From Patescibacteria group bacterium (GTDB lineage: Bacteria > Patescibacteriota > Minisyncoccia > Phycocordibacterales > UBA5272), in assembly GCA_030916975.1 (NCBI GenBank), contig JAUPVO010000002.1, positions 1 to 14,203 of the forward strand: a stretch of DNA of 14,203 nucleotides, read 5' to 3'. Under the pieces are notes generated by a model that was not told the origin of the DNA, made no database searches, and worked only from the letters and a program-made list of their open reading frames with translations. Below, piece by piece: positions 6,478 to 13,733 of the stretch. A program made the translations under genes and the position numbers. Each line of letters starts with the position of its first letter. Within the stretch, counting starts at the first letter, position 1.

Positions 6478-7995
6478 ATGAAGCAAATCACCTTTTTATT
6501 GTTTATGATACCCATGTTCTATTACAACGTCAGTGCTATTCTGATAACAGAGATAATGTATGCTCCGGCACCAGGAAGCTCTAATGAGTGGATAGAATTA
6601 TATAATGACCAAGATCAAGACATAGACTTGGCTGCACTTTACATTAAAGTTGGCACAACAACTAAAAATTATGACAGGCTGTCAGAACATTCATTGATGT
6701 TGAAGTCAGGGGAGAGGGTTATTTTATCCAAAAATCTTGATAATTTTAAGTCAGTTTATGATCAGAATAATAACGAGTTACTACCGGTTCCTTTTTATAG
6801 CTTGTCTAATAGCGGAAGTGTTATTCATATGCAGAATGATGGTGGTGAGAGTATTATGGACCCTCTTCACTATGAAAGCCATGCTGACTCTGGTACAAAA
6901 AGTAATGGTGGAACCTGGCAATACGAAGGAGGCAGAGTTTATCACGCTTTGGCTAGCCCTTGGAAGATATTAGATGTGAATGATTTACCAGAAGGCAATT
7001 CTGAGGATACAGATAATTCTAATTCAAATAATAATGAAAATGAAGAAAGCGAGACTGATCAAAATCCAAAAGAAGAAGGGAGTACTGCAACTAATTTTAC
7101 AAAAGGTTATACCCATAGAACTTATGTTCTGGGAGATTTGAAAATGATTACCCCGAAAGATGTCTGGACGGTAGCGGGAGCAGACACAGAATTTTTTGTG
7201 AAGAGCATTAATTCGAAAAATAAAACTTTACCAGTTACCACCTATTGGTCTTATGGTGACGGGGCTGAAAGTTACGGAGCCTCTACAACCCACAGATATT
7301 ATAATAAAGGAAAGTATATAGCTTTTGTAGAGGTTCAATTGCCCTCTGCTTACGGATCAGAGAGAATTAATGTTCATGTGGCTTTGCCTGATGTGATCAT
7401 AAAAGAAGTGGGAGAGGATTACATAATTATAAAAAATAATAATGAAGAAGATTTGGACTTGGGAGGGTTTATGATAAATTCTGATCAAGGATATTATATT
7501 TTACCAAGACATTTAATAATCGCTAAAAAATCAGAATTAATTATTGACGGCAGAATTTTTAATTTTCAAAGGTTAAGTAACGTTAAAATTCTTTCTCCCA
7601 ATCAAGACATTATTTCTAAATATGAACCGAAACATGAGATAAATAGTCCTCTATTAGAGCAAATACACATAGAGCAAAGCTTTACAAGTCAAAGCCCTTT
7701 AATAAGTGACAAGCTTTCTGTAACAGAAACAGAAAAAACTCATGAGATAAAGACTTTAAGTCAGATAAGTTTAAAAGAGAGTAGAGTTATTCCCAAAAAT
7801 CAAATAAATCAAACAAAAATAGACGAGTCTATATATGACAAGACCGGCCAAGATATACCTTCCAAGCAGCTTATTGCGTTAGATGTGGCAATAGAAGATG
7901 TTCGGAGTGATTTAAATAAGAAAACAGATAATATTTCTGGTATTTCGGGCGTGCAGAAGAATTTATTTGAGGTTTGGAACTGGATATTTAAGTAA
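6478..7995 (+). CDS. Secreted lamin-tail (LTD) / PKD domain protein
   Basis: A 505-aa exported protein. Residues 1-20 form a signal peptide with a hydrophobic core (TFLLFMIPMFYY) and an A-x-A-like end (VSA). A lamin-tail domain follows (about 21-155), recognisable from ILITEIMYAPAPGSSNEWIELYN (here 21-43) and the later SGERVILSK. After an acidic Asn/Glu-rich linker (about 170-205) comes a PKD domain (about 225-302) with the hallmark YWSYGDG (256-262) and THRYYNKGKYIAFVEV. A second, shorter LTD-like unit follows (about 305-370: VIIKEVGEDYIIIKNNNEED). The last 130 residues are hydrophilic and probably extended, ending NLFEVWNWIFK. No C-terminal membrane anchor or sortase motif is seen. Such proteins are usually on or outside the cell surface; the ligand is unknown. 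Confidence 0.88.
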   Translation: MKQITFLLFMIPMFYYNVSAILITEIMYAPAPGSSNEWIELYNDQDQDIDLAALYIKVGTTTKNYDRLSEHSLMLKSGERVILSKNLDNFKSVYDQNNNELLPVPFYSLSNSGSVIHMQNDGGESIMDPLHYESHADSGTKSNGGTWQYEGGRVYHALASPWKILDVNDLPEGNSEDTDNSNSNNNENEESETDQNPKEEGSTATNFTKGYTHRTYVLGDLKMITPKDVWTVAGADTEFFVKSINSKNKTLPVTTYWSYGDGAESYGASTTHRYYNKGKYIAFVEVQLPSAYGSERINVHVALPDVIIKEVGEDYIIIKNNNEEDLDLGGFMINSDQGYYILPRHLIIAKKSELIIDGRIFNFQRLSNVKILSPNQDIISKYEPKHEINSPLLEQIHIEQSFTSQSPLISDKLSVTETEKTHEIKTLSQISLKESRVIPKNQINQTKIDESIYDKTGQDIPSKQLIALDVAIEDVRSDLNKKTDNISGISGVQKNLFEVWNWIFK

Positions 7996-8029
7996 GCTAC
8001 TTTATATTACTCAAAAGGTTGCTATTGTG

Positions 8030-8067
8030 TATAATTATAATAATTTTACTATTATTTGGTTTATAAT
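8030..8067 (+). promoter_or_regulatory. Three TATAAT boxes before the peptidoglycan-binding protein gene
   Basis: TATAAT occurs at 8030-8035, 8036-8041 and 8062-8067. The last ends six bases before the ATG at 8074, predicting a leaderless mRNA. The upstream pair would give leaders of about 26-32 bases. None has the TGn extension or a clear -35. Confidence 0.55.
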
Positions 8068-8072
8068 AGTAA
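8046..8072. repeat. Perfect inverted repeat over the -10 and transcript start
   Basis: TTACTATTAT (8046-8055) and ATAATAGTAA (8063-8072) are exact reverse complements with a 7-base spacer TTGGTTT. The right arm covers most of the -10 box (8062-8067) and ends one base before the ATG. It could be an operator. In transcripts from the upstream TATAAT boxes it would form an RNA hairpin just before the start codon. Confidence 0.6.
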
Positions 8073-8073
8073 C

Positions 8074-9450
8074 ATGAGTAATTTCAAAATAATTTTGGCG
8101 ATAACTGGGCTTACTATTTTTGGTGTAGCTTTTTCTCAGACAGCTACACTTGGAAATTGGTGGAGTTCGGGTTCTAACCAATATTATAATCCGCAGCAAA
8201 CTGCAGTCACCACATCAAGTGCTAATAACACCAACATTATTCCAGTAACGACCTCAACTTCTGTTGGTTTAACTAAGGAGGATGATAAGAATTCTAATTA
8301 TATAAGAGATGATGTTGATTATCTTCTTGACAGACTCTCTAGCCAGTATGCATTAAATCCAGCTCAAAAAAGTGCTATGGATCAAGTTGCCAGATCTTAT
8401 CAATACATATTAACTACAACTCCAAAAGATTCAAGCGCAGCTTACCAGGTTGGGGTCAGGGAGGCCGCTTCTACTAATTGTGCTAGCTCAAGATTGCCGG
8501 ACAATATTATGGATATAGTATTTGCTCAGATTGAAAATGCAACCATCAATACGCCAGAGAGAAAAATAGCCTATAATAATTATATTAACTTGTTACAAGA
8601 GAGTGCATTACACAATACCCCAGTTTCTTCTTCTGCATGTGAGGATCAGTATTCTAATAACACAACAATTGATAATACAAACAATACAAATGTGTCCACA
8701 GGGATAAGTAATTTTAATATGCCATGTTTAGTTCTGAATAGATTTATGGAAAAGGGGGCAAGTGGTCAGCAAGTTTCAGAGTTACAATCTTTCTTAGTTT
8801 TAACTGGAGATTTAAATGTTTGGCCAACAGGATATTTTGGAGTTAACACTTACAATGCTGTTAAAAATTTTCAATCGAGATACGGTATAGATTCTAGATA
8901 CGCCTGGGTTGGTCCCAGCACTAGATCCAAAATAGCAGAACTGACTTGTAATGCTGATCCAAATGCTATAGCAAGGGCCAAAAATGGTTACACATTAACC
9001 AGCTCTTCTAATCACAGTTCTTCTGTAGGCTCTGTGACAACAGCACCTACTACGCAGGTTGTAATACCTCCAACAACTAGCACAGTTATTCAGACCACTA
9101 CTAACACTAATCAGGGAGAAACAATACTTTCTAGCGGCTCCGGAGTGTTTGATTTGACCAAGAATCCAGTTAACTCTTTATATTTTACAGTTAGAACTAA
9201 TTTGCAATTAGAGAACCTTTACATGTGTTTAGAAAAAAGCTCCGACTCGAACTGTTACACTTCCGCGGCTTATTCTTTAGTTGATACCAAACATGACCCA
9301 ACTAGTTATGACAGTATTGCCAACAATGACAGGTGGATGTTTAGTATATATTATAATTCTAATAATTGGGGTAAAACAGGTGGTAAGATTTATATTAAAA
9401 AAGGAGTTAATGGCATACCTAGCACTTATACAGTACAAGTTAAGTCGTAA
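8074..9450 (+). CDS. Secreted peptidoglycan-binding protein with Ca-loop-like motif
   Basis: Starting at the ATG at 8074 (not the in-frame TTG at 8056, which lies before the -10 box) gives 458 aa. Residues 1-21 are a signal peptide (FKIILAITGLTIFGVAFS). After a Ser/Thr/Asn-rich linker, D71-K-N-S-N-Y-I-R-D-D80 resembles a DxNxN calcium-binding loop and opens a helical region (about 70-190) with Cys136 and Cys189, which might form a disulfide. A PG_binding_1 domain follows (about 217-293), with GASGQQVSELQSFL, TGYFGVNTYNAVKNFQ and WVGPSTRSKI. A Thr-rich linker then leads to a beta-rich C-terminal domain (about 350-458) containing two nearby Cys. The protein probably docks to the cell wall. No enzymatic domain is seen. 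Confidence 0.88.
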   Translation: MSNFKIILAITGLTIFGVAFSQTATLGNWWSSGSNQYYNPQQTAVTTSSANNTNIIPVTTSTSVGLTKEDDKNSNYIRDDVDYLLDRLSSQYALNPAQKSAMDQVARSYQYILTTTPKDSSAAYQVGVREAASTNCASSRLPDNIMDIVFAQIENATINTPERKIAYNNYINLLQESALHNTPVSSSACEDQYSNNTTIDNTNNTNVSTGISNFNMPCLVLNRFMEKGASGQQVSELQSFLVLTGDLNVWPTGYFGVNTYNAVKNFQSRYGIDSRYAWVGPSTRSKIAELTCNADPNAIARAKNGYTLTSSSNHSSSVGSVTTAPTTQVVIPPTTSTVIQTTTNTNQGETILSSGSGVFDLTKNPVNSLYFTVRTNLQLENLYMCLEKSSDSNCYTSAAYSLVDTKHDPTSYDSIANNDRWMFSIYYNSNNWGKTGGKIYIKKGVNGIPSTYTVQVKS

Positions 9451-9475
9451 GATAAACTTAGGATAATTTTGCTTA

Positions 9476-9988
9476 CTATTTATTCTCTATAATAATAGAA
9501 AATCCTCCACGAGGTAACTTTTTAAGTGGCTCAGCTATTTTGTAGTCGCAAGGTATGATAGCCAGCACCCTGTTAAGTCTTTCTTTCAAAAAGTTTTCTT
9601 CCATGTATTTTCCTCTACCTTTAACTTGAAGCTCAAACTTAACTCTGTCACCATCTTTTAGCCATTCAGCTGCTTGATGAGTTTTGATGCTTATATCATT
9701 CTCGCTTATACCCACAGAAAGTTGAATATTTTTAGTTTCTGTCGGAGCTGATTTAGCTTTAACTTCTTTTAACTTCTTAGAAAGCTCGTATTGGTACTTA
9801 CCGTAATCAGCTATTTTGGCCACAGACATGTCTCCGGTTCTAGAGATTTCAATTAGGTCAAGACCAGCATCTTTAGCTATTCTCAAAGCTTCTTCTTTTC
9901 TTATTACACCTAGATTTTTTCCTTTATCGTCTATTACTCGTAGATCAGGAGATCGGATTGCATTATTGATTAGTATTTTTTGTGACAC
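9476..9988 (-). CDS. infC: Translation initiation factor IF-3
   Basis: A 170-aa IF-3, which binds the 30S subunit, prevents premature 50S joining and checks the start codon and initiator tRNA. The N-domain has INNAIRSPDLRVID (7-20), EEALRIAKDAGLDLIEIS (32-49) and the linker helix start DYGKYQYE (61-68). The C-domain (about 86-170) has the expected order, ending in GGFSIIIENK. The common 'PPVCKI' is MSVAKI here (54-59). The start is GTG (9988-9986) with no Shine-Dalgarno; a rare start codon fits the family's habit of autoregulation through start-codon discrimination, though this is not proven here. The usual partners rpmI and rplT do not follow: the gene instead converges on the secreted protein gene with a 25-base gap. 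Confidence 0.96.
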   Translation of the reverse strand: MSQKILINNAIRSPDLRVIDDKGKNLGVIRKEEALRIAKDAGLDLIEISRTGDMSVAKIADYGKYQYELSKKLKEVKAKSAPTETKNIQLSVGISENDISIKTHQAAEWLKDGDRVKFELQVKGRGKYMEENFLKERLNRVLAIIPCDYKIAEPLKKLPRGGFSIIIENK

Positions 9989-10024
9989 AGGGATTGTATG
10001 GTTTTGATTTATATAAAAATATTT

Positions 10025-10053
10025 CTAATATGTACATCATAACACATTGTCAA
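10025..10053 (-). promoter_or_regulatory. Promoter of infC
   Basis: Reading the minus strand, a consensus -35 TTGACA (10053-10048) is followed by a 17-base spacer and TATTAG (10030-10025). The predicted leader to the GTG is about 30 bases. Its -35 overlaps that of the divergent promoter of the AI-2E gene. Confidence 0.65.
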
Positions 10054-10075
10054 TTTTTTACAAACATGCTATAAC
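10047..10075 (+). promoter_or_regulatory. Promoter of the AI-2E transporter gene
   Basis: -35 TTGTCA (10047-10052), a 17-base spacer, then an extended -10 TGCTATAAC (10067-10075, hexamer 10070-10075). The start is near 10082, giving a leader of about 12 bases before the ATG at 10094, with no Shine-Dalgarno. Confidence 0.7.
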
Positions 10076-10093
10076 TTAATTAAGTATATTTAC

Positions 10094-11170
10094 ATGCATA
10101 ATAATATTGTTAATTTTAGGATAAGTAATGGATCTATAGTTAGAGTATTGTTATGGTGTGGTCTCGCTTACTCCCTTTTTTACTTCTCAGACCTTCTTCT
10201 GACTTTGTTAGTTGGACTTGTAATTGCTTCAACTATGGACCCTATAGCTAAAAGCCTGTCCGAATACAAAATCCCCAGAGTTGTAACAATATCTTCCCTT
10301 TTTATACTATTCTTTGCTTCATTGGCTGTGATTGTTTATTTTGTGGTACCTACACTTGTTAACGATATAGTAAAAGTTCTCAATAGATTGCCACAGATAG
10401 TTAATGATATAGATATATTTGGTAAAACCATTGGTTTTCAAAACCTATCCAACGGATTAATTAGTGCCTCTTCTAATGTTTCTCAGGTTCAACTCCTTTC
10501 GATTTTGAAAGAGAGCGTTTTGGGGGCTGGATCTGTAGCTAAAACAACAGGTGCCATACTTGGTAATGTCGCCAACATTATCATAACAATTGTATTAGCT
10601 TTTTACTTGGCAGTACAAGAAAATGGTATTAATAAATTCTTAAAATTAATCACCCCCAAAAGTTACGAGAAGTACATATTAGACTTATGGGCTAGAAGTG
10701 AGGCCAAGATAGGGTCTTGGGCTAAGGGTCAGATACTGGTGGGATTAATAGTTGGAACTATTGTATATGTAACACTTACTATTCTTGGCGTTCCTTATGC
10801 CGCACTGTTCGGATTCTTGTCTTTCATTGGAGAGTTAGTGCCGATGGTTGGATTATTGCTTTCTGGTATACCAGCCATTATTACATCTTATTTTATTTTT
10901 GGTCTATCATTTGCTATTATAGTAGGCATTATATTTTTTATAATATCGCAGTTTGAAAGTTATATACTTTATCCAAAGATTATGGATAAAGTTGTGGGTG
11001 TTCCAGGGATTATAACATTGATTGCATTTATAATAGGAGCCAAGATGGCAGGGTTTCTCGGTATTGTATTGGCAGTTCCTTTTGCTGCGATTGCGATGGA
11101 AATAGTTAATGATATTCTCAACGAAAGACTTCCCCAACATGGTAATGAAATAGAGAAAAAGTTGAACTAA
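10094..11170 (+). CDS. AI-2E family transporter (PerM/YdiK/TqsA-like)
   Basis: A 358-aa polytopic membrane protein with about eight hydrophobic segments: near 16-32, 34-48, 65-85, 155-175, 212-230, 236-260, 267-287 and 305-335. A long soluble loop (about 88-150) sits in the usual place. Family motifs include GVPYAALFGFLSFIGELVP (232-250) and, near the C-terminus, ESYILYPKIMDKVVGVPG (288-305). Characterised relatives export the autoinducer AI-2 (TqsA) or act as Na+/H+ antiporters, so the substrate cannot be assigned from sequence. It is divergent from infC with overlapping -35 boxes and followed by metG after 55 bases. Confidence 0.92.
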   Translation: MHNNIVNFRISNGSIVRVLLWCGLAYSLFYFSDLLLTLLVGLVIASTMDPIAKSLSEYKIPRVVTISSLFILFFASLAVIVYFVVPTLVNDIVKVLNRLPQIVNDIDIFGKTIGFQNLSNGLISASSNVSQVQLLSILKESVLGAGSVAKTTGAILGNVANIIITIVLAFYLAVQENGINKFLKLITPKSYEKYILDLWARSEAKIGSWAKGQILVGLIVGTIVYVTLTILGVPYAALFGFLSFIGELVPMVGLLLSGIPAIITSYFIFGLSFAIIVGIIFFIISQFESYILYPKIMDKVVGVPGIITLIAFIIGAKMAGFLGIVLAVPFAAIAMEIVNDILNERLPQHGNEIEKKLN

Positions 11171-11189
11171 TTGTTAATTCTGTAGATTT

Positions 11190-11210
11190 TGTTATAATTC
11201 CACTTATAAT
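11190..11210 (+). promoter_or_regulatory. Tandem -10 boxes of metG
   Basis: TGTTATAAT (11190-11198, extended -10) has a partial -35, TTGTTA (11171-11176), 16 bases upstream of the hexamer. A second TATAAT follows at 11205-11210. The predicted leaders are about 21 and 9 bases. There is no T-box or other room for a riboswitch. Confidence 0.6.
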
Positions 11211-11225
11211 TAAATGTAGTTTAAA

Positions 11226-12713
11226 ATGTCTAAATCAAATAATTTTTATATAACGACGACGCTCCCATATGTAAATGCTGATCCTCATATCGGGCACGCT
11301 ATGGAATTTGTAAGAGCTGACGTCATTGCGCGGTTCCAGAGGTCTCTAGGTAAGGAAGTGTTTTTTAATACTGGAACTGATGAACATGGACAAAAGATAT
11401 GGGAAGGCGCAGAGAAAGAGAATCTTACTCCTCAAGAATATGTTGATAAGTACTCGGAAAGGTTTAAAGATTTTCTGTCATTAGCCAACATCTCGTACGA
11501 TGCTTTTATAAGAACTACTGACCAGAAACACATAGAAGCAGCCAAGAAGATGTGGCAAATCTGTCTTGATAAAGGAGACATATATAAAGCTAAACAAAAA
11601 ATCAAATATTGTGTTGGTTGCGAAATGGAAAAAACTGACAGCGAACTCAATGAAGAAGGTAGATGTCCAGATCACCCCAATAGAGATCTCGTAATAACAG
11701 AGGAGGAAAATTATTTTTTTAGATTTTCAAAATACCAAAAAGATTTACTTGCTCTATATGAGAGAGGTTTAGTTAAGCCAGAATCTAAGCAGAATGAAAT
11801 TAAGAATTTTGTATCAGAAGGTTTGCACGATTTCTCTGTGTCCAGGCTCAAAACTAAAATGCCTTGGGGTGTTGAAGTTCCAAACGATCAAGATCATGTT
11901 ATGTATGTTTGGTTTGACGCACTCAATTCTTATATCTCAACTCTAAACTGGGGTATAGAGGATAATTCTGAACTGTTCCAAAAGTTTTGGACAGACGGAG
12001 AAGTTGTTCAGTATTGTGGTAAAGATAATAATAAATCTCAGTCAGCTATCTGGCAGGCGATGTTATTCTCAACAGGCCTTAAGAATAGTGATACTATTAA
12101 TATCAATGGACATATTATAAGCGGTGGAGTTAAGATGAGTAAAAGCATCGGCAATGTGATATCTCCTTTTGAGATAGTCGATAAATACAAAGAGTATGCC
12201 ATCTTTCCAGAAGACGTACTTAGGTTCATGATGTGTCATGAGGTATCTACTTATGAAGACAGCGATGTTACTAAAAAGAGTATTGACCAAGCTTATGCAG
12301 CCTATTTACAGAATGGTATAGGGAATCAAGTTAATAGAATATTAAAGCTATCCTCTACTTATTTAAATGAAAAAGACACAGAAAGTATAATCTCAAGACT
12401 GGAATCGTCGCAATTATCTTCTGATTATAGTGAATTGTTACAAAACTATAAAGTTAACGAAGCCTTACACATGGTCACAGATAAGATCAAATCTCTGGAT
12501 GAATATATACAAGAGAAAGCCCCGTTCAAGCTAATCAAAAGTGAGAATGAAGTAGAGCAAGAGGAAGCCAGAGAAATAATTCGTGACAGTCTTTATATGC
12601 TTGGAGACATATCTCATCATTTGTACTTTTTTATGCCAAACACCTCAATGAAAATATACAATTTTATCAAAGATAATCAAATGCCAGAAGTTCCTCTTTT
12701 TAACAGGATTTAA
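11226..12713 (+). CDS. metG: Methionyl-tRNA synthetase
   Basis: This class Ia synthetase attaches methionine to tRNA-Met in two ATP-dependent steps. The 495-aa product has the Rossmann fold with HIGH (21-24), GTDEHG (50-55), a connective-peptide zinc knuckle (Cys129, Cys132, Cys147, His150), WFDALNSY (229-236) and KMSKS (303-307), then the helical anticodon-binding domain (about 345-495). The region before KMSKS reads YCGKDNNKSQSAIWQAML (263-280), where most bacteria have GKDI…FH…WPA. I recall the WQA form as common in Parcubacteria. The C-terminal Trbp111-like tRNA-binding domain of longer MetRS proteins is absent, as in other short forms. No Shine-Dalgarno is present. It is not clearly in an operon with its neighbours. 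Confidence 0.97.
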   Translation: MSKSNNFYITTTLPYVNADPHIGHAMEFVRADVIARFQRSLGKEVFFNTGTDEHGQKIWEGAEKENLTPQEYVDKYSERFKDFLSLANISYDAFIRTTDQKHIEAAKKMWQICLDKGDIYKAKQKIKYCVGCEMEKTDSELNEEGRCPDHPNRDLVITEEENYFFRFSKYQKDLLALYERGLVKPESKQNEIKNFVSEGLHDFSVSRLKTKMPWGVEVPNDQDHVMYVWFDALNSYISTLNWGIEDNSELFQKFWTDGEVVQYCGKDNNKSQSAIWQAMLFSTGLKNSDTININGHIISGGVKMSKSIGNVISPFEIVDKYKEYAIFPEDVLRFMMCHEVSTYEDSDVTKKSIDQAYAAYLQNGIGNQVNRILKLSSTYLNEKDTESIISRLESSQLSSDYSELLQNYKVNEALHMVTDKIKSLDEYIQEKAPFKLIKSENEVEQEEAREIIRDSLYMLGDISHHLYFFMPNTSMKIYNFIKDNQMPEVPLFNRI

Positions 12714-12755
12714 TATATAGGAATCTGCTGCATATTATTTTAATAAATTAAAAAG

Positions 12756-12971
12756 ATGTATATTAAAGTTAAAGTCATAACAGACAGCAAAGAAGAAAAG
12801 TTGGAGAGGTTAAAGGAAGATGCTTTTCGGATATGGGTAAAAGCTCCAGCTGAGAGGGGGCTAGCTAATAGTAAAGTCAAAGAAATACTTTCTCATTTCT
12901 TCAAGACAAGTAATATACGTCTTATAAGCGGACACACAAGCCCTGCCAAGATTTTTAGTGTGGGGGATTAA
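12756..12971 (+). CDS. yggU: DUF167 / YggU family protein
   Basis: A 71-aa protein of the UPF0235 family, at the short end of the usual length. The family core is visible: RIWVKAPAERGLAN (25-38, usually 'v.v.ApP..GkAN'), a helix (KVKEILSHFF), then IRLISGHTSPAKIFSV (54-69, usually 'v.l..G..sr.K.v.i'). It is a small soluble alpha/beta protein without an established biochemical role. The ATG at 12756 follows AAAAAG, with no Shine-Dalgarno. A weak TATTAT (12733-12738) lies 17 bases upstream, so the gene may have its own start or be read through from metG, 42 bases away. Confidence 0.85.
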   Translation: MYIKVKVITDSKEEKLERLKEDAFRIWVKAPAERGLANSKVKEILSHFFKTSNIRLISGHTSPAKIFSVGD

Positions 12972-12989
12972 ATCTTTCAACTTGATTTG

Positions 12990-12998
12990 TGCTATAAT
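12990..12998 (+). promoter_or_regulatory. Extended -10 promoter of the methyltransferase gene
   Basis: TGCTATAAT matches the extended -10 exactly, 32 bases before the ATG at 13031; the leader is about 25 bases and has no Shine-Dalgarno. No -35 is seen at the right distance. Confidence 0.6.
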
Positions 12999-13030
12999 TT
13001 GCAGAATAAATTTTATATTTTTGAGTCTTT

Positions 13031-13612
13031 ATGTTTACAAATGGTTTAAAATTAAAATATCTATATTACAAAACCAGAGTTCATCAGAAGATTTTTAGGG
13101 ATGGAACTTTTCCTTTTAAGTTTTATGATAAGCTGACGGAATATACCAAAGACTATAATTCTAAAAAAGCTTTAGAATGTGGAACAGCTATAGGGCTTAC
13201 TGCTGCAGCTATAGTTCTTGGCAACAAGGATATACAGTTAGACACTTTAGAAAAACATGAAAGGAATATAAACAAGTCTAAGAGTAACATCAAAAAACTT
13301 TTTCCAAAGTTACAAAGTAGGATTAATTTTGTACAAGGAAGGTATTTTTCTATCTTAGAAACTGGGATTTTAAAAGATAAAAAGTATGATTTTATTTTTC
13401 TAGATGCTTATATTAGCAGATATAATGAGGTAAAGTTTTTGAGTGAAAGGTTGGAAGCTGGAGGCATTTTGGCTGTGTCTAATCTAAGAGAGCATGTTCC
13501 CAAAAGTCTTGAAGCTAAAAACTTTCTTTTGAATGGAGAGTGTTTTGAGTTCTTGGAATTAGTAGATGATACTATTTTTGTAAAGAAAATAACCAAGAAT
13601 ATAGAGCAATAA
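13031..13612 (+). CDS. Putative class I SAM-dependent methyltransferase
   Basis: A 193-aa soluble protein with a Rossmann-type methyltransferase pattern. Motif I is ALECGTAIGLTAAAI (47-61, in place of the usual E-G-T-G-x-G). LDTLEKHE follows, with Glu74 at the tip of strand 2, where the ribose of SAM is bound. NFVQGRYF (99-106) comes next, then YDFIFLDAY (119-127), the strand-4 acidic motif, and GGILAVSNL (144-152). The order resembles the O-methyltransferase family 3 (catechol/caffeoyl-CoA type), which methylates small-molecule hydroxyls with a divalent metal. The substrate is unknown. Motif I has Cys50 and Ala53 where glycine or hydrophobic residues are usual, so activity is not certain. 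Confidence 0.75.
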   Translation: MFTNGLKLKYLYYKTRVHQKIFRDGTFPFKFYDKLTEYTKDYNSKKALECGTAIGLTAAAIVLGNKDIQLDTLEKHERNINKSKSNIKKLFPKLQSRINFVQGRYFSILETGILKDKKYDFIFLDAYISRYNEVKFLSERLEAGGILAVSNLREHVPKSLEAKNFLLNGECFEFLELVDDTIFVKKITKNIEQ

Positions 13613-13614
13613 TT

Positions 13615-13640
13615 AAAACTTTTCAAAATGGAGTTTTTGT
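13615..13640 (+). terminator. Possible weak terminator after the methyltransferase gene
   Basis: AAAACT (13615-13620) can pair with AGTTTT (13632-13637), with two G-T pairs extending the stem, followed by T-rich sequence. The stem is A/T-rich and weak. It lies two bases after the stop. Confidence 0.3.
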
Positions 13641-13721
13641 GTTAAAATGTGTAAACATTATCTCGATATTTTGACTTTTAAAATATAGATAATAGTAGCA
13701 AATGTGTGATGTATGGATTAT

Positions 13722-13727
13722 TATAAT
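13722..13727 (+). promoter_or_regulatory. -10 box before rplE
   Basis: A consensus TATAAT lies 25 bases before the rplE ATG (13753) and six bases before another ATG (13734) that opens a 13-codon frame. No TG extension or good -35 is seen. The 140-base gap after the previous gene supports a fresh promoter here. Confidence 0.55.
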
Positions 13728-13733
13728 CTGATC

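Noticed and set aside
8056..8073. TTG start for the peptidoglycan-binding protein
   Set aside because: TTG at 8056 lies upstream of the -10 box; the ATG at 8074 directly precedes a good signal peptide.
11171..11225. T-box or SAM-type regulation of metG
   Set aside because: The whole upstream gap is 55 bases and contains the promoter; there is no room for such a leader.
13646..13659. Small hairpin AATGT-GTAA-ACATT in the gap before rplE
   Set aside because: A five-base A/T stem is expected by chance in this composition and has no T-tract; not enough to call a regulatory element.
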